Source: Novosphingobium sp. (lineage in GTDB: Bacteria > Pseudomonadota > Alphaproteobacteria > Sphingomonadales > Sphingomonadaceae). Taken from it: DNA of 64,000 nt. This document shows, one piece after another, positions 35,919 to 44,398 of the stretch. The stretch spans positions 1,094,727 to 1,158,726 of the forward strand of contig JACKKX010000001.1 in the NCBI GenBank assembly GCA_024236215.1, given 5' to 3'. The first letter of the stretch is position 1, and the number at the start of each line of letters is the position of its first letter. Position numbers and translations under genes: made by a program. The notes under the pieces are model-generated. The model saw only the letters and a program-made list of their open reading frames with translations. It had not been told where the DNA came from and made no database searches.

Positions 35919-37529
35919 TCAGGCCGCGTCGCGCTGCTTGGCGGCAGCGATGCGTTCGGGAACCTCACGCAGCGAGGCAAGCGCGGCGGCCTGGTCCTCG
36001 CTTGGCTGGATCCGCGCGGCGGGAAGCGAACCCTGCGCGCCCTCGTCGCCGGCTTCGTGGTATTCGGCGTCTTCGTTGACGCACCAGACATCGTAGCCGC
36101 GTGCACCGGCGATGATGTTTTCCACCGTCAGCATCGCGGTCATCATCGCGTGGTCCTGGTTGTTGTAACGGTGCATGCCGTTGCGCCCGACCAGATGCAG
36201 CGTTGGATGCGCTGCTTCAAGCTCCTGGCGCATCGCCGCGACATGCGCGGCATAGTCCTCATCATAGACCGGATAGGCCTTTTCCTGGCGCACCACCGCA
36301 CCGCCAATCACCTGCTCGGCCGAGACCAGCCCGAGGGTTGCCAGCTCGCGCGTGGCAAGATCGATCAGCTCGGCATCGTCCATCGACCACAGTCCGTCGC
36401 CCTCGAAACAGAAATATTCGAGGCCGACGCAGGCCACCGAGGGATCGGGCACCATTTCGGGCGACCACGAGCGGAAGTTCTGGATCCGCCCGACCTTGAC
36501 CTTGCTGTCATGGATATAGATCCAGTTGTCGGGGAACAGATCGTCGGCCCGGATCTTGAGCGCGACGGTCAGGAAATCGCGGTAGCGCAGCTGCTTGGCG
36601 TTGAACGCCGTCTGCGGCAGCGGGTGCAGCCGCGCCGCCAGTTCGCGCATCGGCGCCGAGCTGATCGCATGGGCCGCGCGGATCACCGTTTCGCCGCCGT
36701 CGTGGCTGGCGGTCAGGCGCCAGCCGCCCTGCCCGTCGCTGGCAAGCTGCTTGAGCGCATGGCCCATCAGCACCGCGCCCTTGCCGGTAGCCAGGATCTT
36801 GTCGCGTGCGGCGTCCCACATCATGCCGGGGCCAAGCCGTGGATAGCGAAAGGTTTCGAGCAGGGTCTTGGTCTGCATCCCGTCGTTGGGACGCTTGTTG
36901 AGGCCAAGGCTGCGCTTGAGGCCATCGACCACCGCGCTCCACAGCGAGAGGCCCTTGATCCGCTGCGCGGCCCAGTCGGCGCTCATCTCGTCGCAGGGCA
37001 TGCCCCAGACCTTCTCGGTATAGGTCTTGAAGAAGATCGAATAGAGCTTCCAGCCGAACTGGTTGACCGTCCAGTCCTCGAAGCTCTTGACCCGCTTGTT
37101 GGGCAGCAGCTTGGCCTTGGCGAAGCTGGCCATGCACAGCGCGGAACGCACGATGCCCAGGTTCCACAGCGCCTCGAACGCGCGCAGCGGATAGGAATAG
37201 AACCGGCCTTCGTAATAGATCCGGCTCATCCGCGGGCGCTGGATGAAATCGTCGGGAAGGATCTCGTTCCACAGGTCGACCACCTGCTGGCTCTTGGAAA
37301 AGAACCGGTGCCCGCCGATGTCGAAACGATAGCCCTCATGCTCGACCGTGCGGCTGATCCCGCCGACATAGTGCGGATCCTTTTCGATCACCGCCACGCT
37401 GAGCCCGGCCTTGGTCAGCAGGTAGGCGGCGGTCAGGCCGGCCGGACCGGCCCCGACGATCGCCACATCGACGCTTGTTTCATGGCTTGGCGCGCTTTTG
37501 TTCGCACCCGGTAGTCCTGCAACCGACAT
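35919..37529 (-). CDS. FAD-dependent oxidoreductase of the UDP-galactopyranose-mutase/amine-oxidase fold
   Basis: This 536-residue flavoprotein has the dinucleotide motif VAIVGAGPAGLTAAYLL (about 22-38), EKDPHYVGGISRTVEHEG and FDIGGHRFFSKS. These are typical of the UGM/protoporphyrinogen-oxidase-like group found in polysaccharide loci. Later segments FKTYTEKVWGMPCDEMSADW and YNNQDHAMMTAMLTVENI recur in this subgroup. It is first in an operon with GtrA and the GT-C-like protein, pointing to envelope glycan work such as sugar-ring rearrangement or lipid-sugar oxidation. The exact reaction is unknown. Confidence 0.85.
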   Translation of the reverse strand: MSVAGLPGANKSAPSHETSVDVAIVGAGPAGLTAAYLLTKAGLSVAVIEKDPHYVGGISRTVEHEGYRFDIGGHRFFSKSQQVVDLWNEILPDDFIQRPRMSRIYYEGRFYSYPLRAFEALWNLGIVRSALCMASFAKAKLLPNKRVKSFEDWTVNQFGWKLYSIFFKTYTEKVWGMPCDEMSADWAAQRIKGLSLWSAVVDGLKRSLGLNKRPNDGMQTKTLLETFRYPRLGPGMMWDAARDKILATGKGAVLMGHALKQLASDGQGGWRLTASHDGGETVIRAAHAISSAPMRELAARLHPLPQTAFNAKQLRYRDFLTVALKIRADDLFPDNWIYIHDSKVKVGRIQNFRSWSPEMVPDPSVACVGLEYFCFEGDGLWSMDDAELIDLATRELATLGLVSAEQVIGGAVVRQEKAYPVYDEDYAAHVAAMRQELEAAHPTLHLVGRNGMHRYNNQDHAMMTAMLTVENIIAGARGYDVWCVNEDAEYHEAGDEGAQGSLPAARIQPSEDQAAALASLREVPERIAAAKQRDAA

Positions 37530-37584
37530 TTTGCCCCCGCTTCAAAGGTTGCCGCAGGAGTGAAGGAAAATGCCTAACCAGTAG

Positions 37585-38250
37585 TTAACGCGGGAGCGGA
37601 TTCGCCCCGACGACGCCCGCTTTCGCACTGCCGGGCGCGCCAAGCTGCAAGCGGGCAACAAGCGCGGCGAGCTGATCGAGCCGGAAGGTCTCCTGCAGGA
37701 TCACCCCATGGGCCGCGCCGCGCCGCCAGCGTACCCGCCCGAACAGCCGCCCCAGCCCATCGGCCTCGACCCGCACCAGCTGGCGCAAGGCTAGCGGCGG
37801 ATCGCATTCGATCGCCACACCGTTGAGCGAAAGATCGACCAGCCGCCCAGCCCGGGCCAGCCCTCCGGCATGGACCAGAACGTCCAAAGCGGGGTTGACC
37901 TTCAGCCGGATCTGCCGCCGCGGGAAGTTCCCCCGTTCATCGACCAGTGCCTGGATATCGATCGGACCCTCAGCAAAGCGAAACCCGGCATGGCCCTCGC
38001 GTTGCCACACGGCCTCGACCGGATAGCGCTCCCCATTCCCAAGCTCGAGCTCGAAGCCATCGCCGGCCGGAAGATCGTGAAACAATTTGGCCTTGACCCC
38101 GGTTTCGGAGGCATCGCGCAGGATGCACAGGAATTCGCCGGTCGGCGCGATCAGCTTGCCCGCGCGCAGCATCAGCGCATAGCGCGGCGCGGCGCGCAGT
38201 TCGTCGTTCGCTGCCTCTTCGGCAGGCGTTGGCGAGGGCACCTGGGCCAT
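37585..38250 (-). CDS. PilZ-domain protein
   Basis: This 221-residue cytoplasmic protein seems to have two PilZ-like barrels. The first, APRYALMLRAGKLIAPTGEF then CILRDASETGVKAKL, is partly degenerate. The second has RRQIRLKVNPALDVL and GRLVDLSLNGVAIECDPP, matching the RxxxR and (D/N)xSxxG c-di-GMP-binding motifs. It is probably a c-di-GMP effector acting on motility or surface behaviour. No neighbour clarifies the output. GGAG lies upstream of ATG 38250. Confidence 0.85.
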   Translation of the reverse strand: MAQVPSPTPAEEAANDELRAAPRYALMLRAGKLIAPTGEFLCILRDASETGVKAKLFHDLPAGDGFELELGNGERYPVEAVWQREGHAGFRFAEGPIDIQALVDERGNFPRRQIRLKVNPALDVLVHAGGLARAGRLVDLSLNGVAIECDPPLALRQLVRVEADGLGRLFGRVRWRRGAAHGVILQETFRLDQLAALVARLQLGAPGSAKAGVVGANPLPR

Positions 38251-38358
38251 GGTCGGTCTCCATTCCGCCGCATGACGCTAAACGGAATAGACCGGCCATA
38301 GCCCGATATCGCTAAGCCAGTCTGAACGGCGAGTTAGGGATTTGTATGCAATTTTGGC

Positions 38359-38443
38359 TGGTGCGGACGGTGGGACTCGAACCCACACGAGCAAAGCTCA
38401 GGGGATTTTAAGTCCCCGGCGTCTACCATTCCGCCACGTCCGC
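38359..38443 (-). tRNA. tRNA-Leu(TAA)
   Basis: An 85-base cloverleaf on the minus strand. Acceptor arms are GCGGACG (5') and CGTCCGC (3'), discriminator A, then encoded CCA. The anticodon stem GGGGA/TCCCC encloses loop CTTAAAA, giving anticodon TAA. The long variable arm (TGAGCTTTGCTCGT) is typical of class II tRNA-Leu. The T-arm is GTGGG-TTCGAGT-CCCAC. Confidence 0.97.
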
Positions 38444-38559
38444 GCTGTTTCTGCCATACGGCAGTGCGGCGGGGGTATCCACCCCCGCCTTGCAACACCG
38501 GCCCGCTCTAGCGGCCCAACCACCCACAGGGTACCATGAGCGGGGTTGGGGCGCCTCGA

Positions 38560-38584
38560 CGAAAACGTCCCCCGGACGTTTTCG
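38560..38584. terminator. Perfect 11-bp hairpin between ihfB and tRNA-Leu
   Basis: CGAAAACGTCC (38560-38570), loop CCC, and GGACGTTTTCG (38574-38584). It lies 75 bases past the ihfB stop, and the TTTTCG end gives a short T-run on either strand. A bidirectional terminator protecting ihfB and the tRNA from read-through is likely. Confidence 0.65.
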
Positions 38585-38658
38585 CGATTTCGGGACACGG
38601 AAGCGGGCCTGCAAGATCAAGCTCGGGGCGGATGCCCAGAGCGCACCTTATGGGACTA

Positions 38659-38940
38659 TCAATCCGCGTTCAGCCGCGCGCGCATTTCCTTGCCGGGTTT
38701 GAAGTAGGGCACGCGCTTGCCGGGCACGGCCACTGCGGCGCCGGTGCGCGGGTTGCGGCCCTTGCGCGCCTCACGCGCGCGGGTGGAAAAAGCGCCAAAC
38801 CCGCGCAGTTCGACCCGCCCGCCATTGGCAAGGCGCTGGGCGATCTCGTCAAAAAAGACGCCAACCACCTTTTCAATTTCTTCCATGCGCAATTCGGGAT
38901 TTTCCCGCGCCAGCACGGCCAAGAGTTCGGATCTGATCAT
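38659..38940 (-). CDS. ihfB: Integration host factor beta subunit
   Basis: This 93-residue DNA-bending protein of the HU/IHF family begins [20 protein letters not shown]. It carries [20 protein letters not shown] and the DNA-minor-groove loop [20 protein letters not shown] then [10 protein letters not shown]. The tail RARLN and overall length fit IHF-beta (HimD) rather than HU. It pairs with an alpha subunit encoded elsewhere and supports recombination, including integrase reactions, and sigma54-type promoter looping. AAAGG lies before ATG 38940. Confidence 0.93.
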   Translation of the reverse strand: MIRSELLAVLARENPELRMEEIEKVVGVFFDEIAQRLANGGRVELRGFGAFSTRAREARKGRNPRTGAAVAVPGKRVPYFKPGKEMRARLNAD

Positions 38941-39097
38941 CGCACGCCTTTCACCGGGCCGCCCGACGGCCCGAACCTTGTTTTCGGCAAAAAAGCGCGG
39001 CGCAGCTTTCGACCCGGTGCAAGCAGCACTGCGGCATTTTGATTGCCAGACAATGGTCGTCGAAGCAACACATTATGCGGCAATCTTGCGCAAAGTT

Positions 39098-39439
39098 TCA
39101 CGCTTCGTTGAGCAGCTCCGCCGGGGAGATGCCCAGCCGTTCGATCCGCCGGGCGATCGCCGGCCATTCGCGGCGCAGGAACGTCTCACGCTCGCTGCGG
39201 CGCAGCTTCTCCGCCGCCCCGCGCGCGACGAACATGCCCACCCCGCGCTGCACCTCTACCAGCCCGTCGAGCTGGAACTGCTGGTACGCCTTGGCGACAG
39301 TCAGCGGGTTGGCACCCTGGTCCGCAGCAAAGGCCCGCACCGAGGGCAGCATGGCTCCATCGGGATAGACCCCTTCGATGATCGCGGCCGCGATCTTGTC
39401 GCGCAGCTTGAGATAGACGGGCTTGCTTTCGTTGGGCAT
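39098..39439 (-). CDS. GntR-family regulator, YtrA type
   Basis: This 113-residue protein has a winged helix: YLKLRDKIAAAIIEGVYPDG, then MLPSVRAFAADQGANPLTVA and KAYQQFQLDGLVEVQRGVGM. A short C-terminal helical extension follows (RREWPAIARRIERLGISPAE), which defines the YtrA subgroup. YtrA regulators often repress neighbouring ABC transporters. Here the divergent neighbour is a peptide transporter operon 183 bases away, whose leader has a 14-bp palindrome. Control of that operon is plausible. Confidence 0.88.
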   Translation of the reverse strand: MPNESKPVYLKLRDKIAAAIIEGVYPDGAMLPSVRAFAADQGANPLTVAKAYQQFQLDGLVEVQRGVGMFVARGAAEKLRRSERETFLRREWPAIARRIERLGISPAELLNEA

Positions 39440-39506
39440 GGTGCATCAGTGCCATAATACAGCGCTGCACGCAAGCGGAATGACCTGTGCCGTTTGTTGC
39501 GCCGGT

Positions 39507-39520
39507 GCGCAATATTGCGC
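39507..39520. promoter_or_regulatory. 14-bp palindrome in the GntR/transporter divergent promoter region
   Basis: GCGCAATATTGCGC is a perfect palindrome 103 bases before the transporter start and 68 bases before the GntR gene. It is followed by a CCTTT-N3-AAAGG dyad. Likely operator for GntR or another dimeric regulator. Confidence 0.5.
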
Positions 39521-39622
39521 TTTCCCCTTTGGAAAAGGCCGCTAGTCTCTCCCGATCATTCCGGTATCCGCGCGCGGGGCAGTCCGGATTTCACGACAGA
39601 TATTCTGGAGAGAAGCACCACC

Positions 39623-41659
39623 ATGAGCCAGACCATCGACGACGCGGCCGCCGAACCGGGCGCCGTTCCCGCCGACATCACCGCGATCAGCGCCGGGCCT
39701 TCGGGCGGCGGCCAATGGTTCGGCCATCCCCCGCAATTGAAGCGGCTGTTCACCACCGAGATGTGGGAACGCTTTGGCTATTACGGAATGCGCGCGATCC
39801 TGACGCTCTATCTGGCCAAGCACTTCCTTTTCAACGATGCCACCAGCACCGGACTCTATGGCGGTTTTACCGCACTGGTATACCTTACCCCGCTGATCGG
39901 CGGGCTGCTGGCGGACCGCTATCTCGGCTCCAAGCGTTCCGTGAAATTCGGCGCGATCCTGATGGCGATCGGTTATTTCACGCTCTGCTTTGGCGGCGAG
40001 GCGGCAAAGCCGTTCGCAACTGTCGAGGGGCAGCGATACGAAGTAACGATCACCGGCAAGGGCGAAAGCGAAGCACGCCATGTCACGATCGCCGGGCAGG
40101 ACCTGACGATCAGGGGCAACGAAGACAAGACCGTCTCGCTGCTTGGCACCGATGGAACCGAGATCAAGAAGCTCGCACCCGATCAATTCAAGTCCGATGG
40201 CGAACGCAACCCGGCGCTGGTGACGATCCTGCTGCTGGGTCTGGGGCTGGTGACGATCGGCAACGGCTTTTTCAAGCCGAACATCTCAACCATCGTCGGG
40301 TCGCTCTATGCCGACGGAGACCGCCGCCGCGACGCCGGTTTCACGATTTTCTACATGGGGATCAATCTTGGCTCGCTGATCTCGCAGTTCTTCTGCCCGA
40401 TCCTGGCGGATTCTGTGGGCTGGTGGGCCGGTTTCGGGCTCGCCGCGCTGGGCATGACCTGCTCCTGGCTGCTGTTCCAGTTCGATGGCGGGCGGCTTGA
40501 CGGCTATGGCGAACGCCCGGCTGGCGCCGACGCCAGCAAGGATTGGCTGATCTATGGCGGCGCGCTGCTCGCGCTGCCGCTGGTCTATTTCCTGTTTTCC
40601 AACCTGATGAACTACACCGCGCCCGAAGCCGGTTCGGGCGGCGGGGTGATCGCCTATTTCATGGGCCTGCCGATCATGGGCAAGCTGATGTTCGGGACCT
40701 TCCTGGTGGCGGTTCCCGCGATCCTGGTCTGGTCGTTCGCGGCCGGAACCAAGGTCGAATTCCAGATGATGCTGGCGGCGATGATCCTGATCGTTTTCAA
40801 CACCGTATTCTGGACCCTGTTCGAGCAGGCGGGATCTTCGCTGACGCTCTTCGCCGAGCGCAATACGGTGCTCGAGATCGGCTGGACCAGGCCCTTGTTC
40901 GCTATGTTCCGCGCAGCTCCCATAAGCTACTACTTGTTCTTCGCCGCGCTGATCGGCGGCACCGGCTGGCTGGCCTGGTGGTTCTTTTCCAATGGCGAGG
41001 ACTCCGAAGCGCGCCGCAAGATGGGGGTCGGCTTTGCTGCGGTCTCGCTTGCCGGGCTGGTCGGGATGCATGTCGCCCGGCTCAACGGGTTCGGTGGCTC
41101 GGACGTCTATGTGATGCCGGCCGGGCAAACCCAGATCTTCAACGCGCTGTTCATCGTCGCGCTGGCGCCGGTATTTTCGGCGCTCTGGAACGCGCTTGCC
41201 AAGCGCGGACTGGAGCCATCGATCCCGGTCAAGTTCGGGATCGCGCTGATGGGCGTCGGGCTTGGCTTTCTGCTGCTGGTCTGGGGTTCGCAATTCGCGG
41301 ATTCGAGCTTCAAGGTCGGGATGGTCTGGCTGGCCGGGCTCTACTTGATCCATTCGGTGGCCGAGCTGTGCATCTCACCGGTCGGTCTGTCGATGATCAC
41401 CAAGCTGTCGATCGCCCGGATCGTGGGCATGATGATGGGGGTCTGGTTCCTTTCCATCGCGGTGGCGCAGTATGTCGCAGGGATCGTTGCCGGTCAGGCG
41501 AGCGTTGAGACCGTCGGCGGTCAGGTTACCAACCTGGGTGTCAGCCTGCAGACCTATGTCGGGGTGTTCACCAAGATCAGCTATGTCTCGATCGGCCTGG
41601 GCATCCTGCTGCTGCTGCTTTCCTGGCCGCTCAAGAAACTGATGCACGGAGTGAAGTGA
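39623..41659 (+). CDS. POT/PTR-family proton-dependent peptide transporter with a soluble insertion
   Basis: This 678-residue major-facilitator transporter imports di/tripeptides. The start has FTTEMWERFGYYGMRAILTLYL (ExxER-type motif begins the POT family), then GGLLADRYLGSKRSV and NGFFKPNISTIVG (PTR signature). About fourteen hydrophobic helices follow. Residues ~133-195 are a hydrophilic insertion (QRYEVTITGKGESEARHVTI; TVSLLGTDGTEIKKLAPDQF) that looks like a small beta domain between two helices. Only some proteobacterial POTs have it. ATG 39623 follows GGAGAG. Two amidohydrolase genes overlap it in sequence, suggesting that imported peptides are hydrolysed by them. Confidence 0.9.
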   Translation: MSQTIDDAAAEPGAVPADITAISAGPSGGGQWFGHPPQLKRLFTTEMWERFGYYGMRAILTLYLAKHFLFNDATSTGLYGGFTALVYLTPLIGGLLADRYLGSKRSVKFGAILMAIGYFTLCFGGEAAKPFATVEGQRYEVTITGKGESEARHVTIAGQDLTIRGNEDKTVSLLGTDGTEIKKLAPDQFKSDGERNPALVTILLLGLGLVTIGNGFFKPNISTIVGSLYADGDRRRDAGFTIFYMGINLGSLISQFFCPILADSVGWWAGFGLAALGMTCSWLLFQFDGGRLDGYGERPAGADASKDWLIYGGALLALPLVYFLFSNLMNYTAPEAGSGGGVIAYFMGLPIMGKLMFGTFLVAVPAILVWSFAAGTKVEFQMMLAAMILIVFNTVFWTLFEQAGSSLTLFAERNTVLEIGWTRPLFAMFRAAPISYYLFFAALIGGTGWLAWWFFSNGEDSEARRKMGVGFAAVSLAGLVGMHVARLNGFGGSDVYVMPAGQTQIFNALFIVALAPVFSALWNALAKRGLEPSIPVKFGIALMGVGLGFLLLVWGSQFADSSFKVGMVWLAGLYLIHSVAELCISPVGLSMITKLSIARIVGMMMGVWFLSIAVAQYVAGIVAGQASVETVGGQVTNLGVSLQTYVGVFTKISYVSIGLGILLLLLSWPLKKLMHGVK

Positions 41660-41661
41660 CC

Positions 41662-43071
41662 ATGGGCAGAATGATCCGCTCAATCGCTGGCGCGGCAGCG
41701 CTCGTCACTACCCTTTGCGCCCCCGGCGCAATCCTCGCCAAGGACAAGAAAAAGGAAGACAGCGCGGCTGTGAAGGCCGCGCGGGACTTCGACAAGAACC
41801 CCTATCCTTCCACCTACAAGCCCTATCCCGGCGCCCCTACGGCGCTGGTCGGGGCGACCGTGTTCGATGGTGCGGGGGGCAGGATCGATGGCGGAACCGT
41901 GCTGTTCGCCGATGGAAAGGTGGTGGGCGTGGGCGGCGCCGATCTGGCGATCCCGGCGGGCTACACCCGCATCGACGGCCGCGGCAAGTTCGTCACCCCC
42001 GGCATCATCGATGCGCACAGCCACCTTGGTGTCTATGCCAGCCCCGCGGTCCAGGCGCAGTCCGACGGCAACGAGATGACCGATCCGACCACCCCCGAGG
42101 TCTGGGCCGAACATTCGGTCTGGCCGCAGGATCCGGGCTTTTCCCGCGCCATGGCCAATGGCGGGGTTACCGCGCTGCAGGTGCTGCCCGGATCGGGCAA
42201 TCTGATGGGCGGGCGCTCGGTCACCCTCAAGAACGTCTATGCCCGCACCATCCAGGGGATGAAGTTTCCCGGCGCACCCTATGGCCTGAAGATGGCCTGC
42301 GGCGAGAACCCCAAGCGGGTCTATGGCGCCAAGGGGCGAATGCCTTCCACCCGGATGGGCAATTTCGCGGTCAACCGCGAGATGTGGATCAAGGCCCAGG
42401 AATATCGCCGCAAGCGCGACGAGGGCAAGCTTGAGAGCCGCGATCTGGCGATGGAGACCCTGGCCGGGGTGCTCGACGGTGAGATCCTGATCCAGAATCA
42501 CTGCTACAAGGCCGAGGAAATGGCGCTGGTGATCGATATGGCCAGGGAGGCGGGGTACAAGGTCAGCATGTTCCACCACGCGGTCGAGGCCTACAAGATC
42601 GGCGATCTGCTCAAGGAAAACGACATCTGCAGCGCGGTCTGGGCCGACTGGTGGGGCTTCAAGATGGAAGCCTATGACGCGATCCCCGAGAATGCCGGAC
42701 TGCTCTACAAGGCCGGGGCCTGCGTGGTGATCCATTCCGACGACGAGAACGGAATCCAGCGGCTCAACCAGGAAGCGGCCAAGGCCCAGGGCGATGCCCG
42801 CCGGATCGGGATCGACGTTCCCGATGCCGAGGTGATCCGCTGGCTGACGCTCAATCCCGCCAAGGCGATCGGGATCGACAAGCTCACCGGCAGTCTGGCG
42901 GAAGGGAAGGCGGCGGACGTGGTGCTGTGGAACGGTAATCCGCTGTCGGTCTATTCGCGACCCGAAAAGGTCTGGGTCGATGGCGCGCTGCTGTTCGATG
43001 CGCAAAACCCCGGGCGGCGCCCGGTGAGCGATTTCGAGCTCGGCCAGAGCGGTGAAGGAGACGTGAAATGA
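41662..43071 (+). CDS. Exported metal-dependent amidohydrolase
   Basis: This 469-residue protein has a signal peptide (MIRSIAGAAALVTTLCAPGAILA). The imidazolonepropionase-like fold carries metal ligands in GIIDAHSHLG (HxH), QNHCYKAEEM, SMFHHAVEAYK and VIHSDDENG (final Asp). It is probably a periplasmic peptidase/dipeptidase-like or N-acyl-amino-acid hydrolase. ATG 41662 is spaced 10 bases from GGAG; a GTG at 41656 overlapping the transporter stop is a possible alternative. The next gene overlaps it by ATGA and encodes a paralogue lacking the metal ligands. Confidence 0.9.
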   Translation: MGRMIRSIAGAAALVTTLCAPGAILAKDKKKEDSAAVKAARDFDKNPYPSTYKPYPGAPTALVGATVFDGAGGRIDGGTVLFADGKVVGVGGADLAIPAGYTRIDGRGKFVTPGIIDAHSHLGVYASPAVQAQSDGNEMTDPTTPEVWAEHSVWPQDPGFSRAMANGGVTALQVLPGSGNLMGGRSVTLKNVYARTIQGMKFPGAPYGLKMACGENPKRVYGAKGRMPSTRMGNFAVNREMWIKAQEYRRKRDEGKLESRDLAMETLAGVLDGEILIQNHCYKAEEMALVIDMAREAGYKVSMFHHAVEAYKIGDLLKENDICSAVWADWWGFKMEAYDAIPENAGLLYKAGACVVIHSDDENGIQRLNQEAAKAQGDARRIGIDVPDAEVIRWLTLNPAKAIGIDKLTGSLAEGKAADVVLWNGNPLSVYSRPEKVWVDGALLFDAQNPGRRPVSDFELGQSGEGDVK

Positions 43072-44366
43072 TCGCGCCGCGCAGATTCGCCAGCGCGCTC
43101 GCCGCGCTACTGGCCGCAACCGTCGCGCCCGCCGTGGCGCAGGACATGGCGATCACCAACGCTCGCCTCGTGATCGGCGACGGCTCTGCCCCGATCGAGG
43201 GCGGAACCGTTGTGGTGCGCGGCGGCAAGGTCGTTGCCGCCGGAGCGGGCGTATCGGTGCCCGCCGGGGTCCCGGTTACCGACGCGGGCGGCAAATGGGT
43301 TACGCCTGGTCTTGTCGTCGCGGTAACCGATCTGGGGCTGATCGATGTCGGCGCGGTCGATGAAAGCAACGACGAGGAGGCGAAGAAGGCGCGCTTTTCC
43401 GCCGCGCTCGATATCGCTCCGGCGATCAATCCGCTGGCCCAGCCGATCGCGGTAAGCCGCGCGGGCGGGGTTACCCGCGCTGCCGTCGCCCCGCTTTCGA
43501 CCGCTTCGATCTTCGAGGGACAGGGCGCGGTGATCGATCTTGGCGCAGACCCCAACGCCGTCACCACTGCGCGCGCGTTCCAGTATGTCGAGCTTGGCGA
43601 AGGCGGGGCGGAGCTTTCGGGCGGCAGTCGCATCGCCGCCGTGGCCGAGCTGCGCAATGCCCTGGGCGAAGCGCGCGAACTGGCCGCCGCGCCCGCCGGA
43701 TCGCGGCGCGACGATGTGCTGCTGAACCGCAGCGATGCACAGGCGCTGGTGCCGGTCGTGACCGGCAGGCAGCCGCTTTTCGTCCATGTCGAACGCGCCG
43801 CCGATATCCGCATGGCGCTGGCGCTCAGGGCGGAATTTCCGCAGCTCCGGTTGGTAATCGTCGGTGCGACCGAAGGCTGGATGGTGGCGGGCGAGCTGGC
43901 CGCCGCCGGGGTTCCGGTGCTGGCGACCCCGCTCAACGATCTGCCCGCCCGTTTCGAGCAGCTGGGCGCTACCCAATCGAATGTCGGACGAATGGCAAAG
44001 GCGGGGGTCAAGGTCTCGCTCGGGGCCTTTTTCGATCAGCCACGCTATGCCCCGCAATATGCCGGCAATCTGGTAGCGCTGACCCGCGTGCCAGGAGCGA
44101 CCGGGCTGAGCTGGGACCAGGCCTTTGCCGCGATCTCATCCGGCCCGGCCGAAGCGATCGGCATGGGCGACCGGTTCGGCTCGCTCCGCCCCGGCCACGC
44201 GGGCGACGTGGTGATTTGGGACGGCGATCCGCTCGAGGTCACTTCAGGGGTACTCAAGGTCTACATAGACGGGGTGGAACAGCCACTCAGCAATCACCAG
44301 ACCAGGCTGAGGGACCGCTATGCCAAGCCGCTGACCAGCGATCTGCCCAAGGCCTACGACTGGTAG
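43068..44366 (+). CDS. Amidohydrolase paralogue without metal ligands (probable pseudoenzyme)
   Basis: This 432-residue exported protein (signal RRFASALAALLAATVAPAVAQ) shares the same fold and ends GSLRPGHAGDVVIWDGDPLE as amidohydrolases do. Where active members read PGLIDAHTH, this one reads PGLVVAVTDLG, so both HxH ligands are gone. The later segment KVSLGAFFDQPRYAPQ also lacks the metal-binding Asp. It overlaps its catalytic paralogue by ATGA. A structural or regulatory partner of that enzyme is likely, such as half of a heterodimer. Confidence 0.88.
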   Translation: MIAPRRFASALAALLAATVAPAVAQDMAITNARLVIGDGSAPIEGGTVVVRGGKVVAAGAGVSVPAGVPVTDAGGKWVTPGLVVAVTDLGLIDVGAVDESNDEEAKKARFSAALDIAPAINPLAQPIAVSRAGGVTRAAVAPLSTASIFEGQGAVIDLGADPNAVTTARAFQYVELGEGGAELSGGSRIAAVAELRNALGEARELAAAPAGSRRDDVLLNRSDAQALVPVVTGRQPLFVHVERAADIRMALALRAEFPQLRLVIVGATEGWMVAGELAAAGVPVLATPLNDLPARFEQLGATQSNVGRMAKAGVKVSLGAFFDQPRYAPQYAGNLVALTRVPGATGLSWDQAFAAISSGPAEAIGMGDRFGSLRPGHAGDVVIWDGDPLEVTSGVLKVYIDGVEQPLSNHQTRLRDRYAKPLTSDLPKAYDW

Positions 44367-44398
44367 GTCTGCCAGGCCCGAACGAGGAGGGTTTTGAT

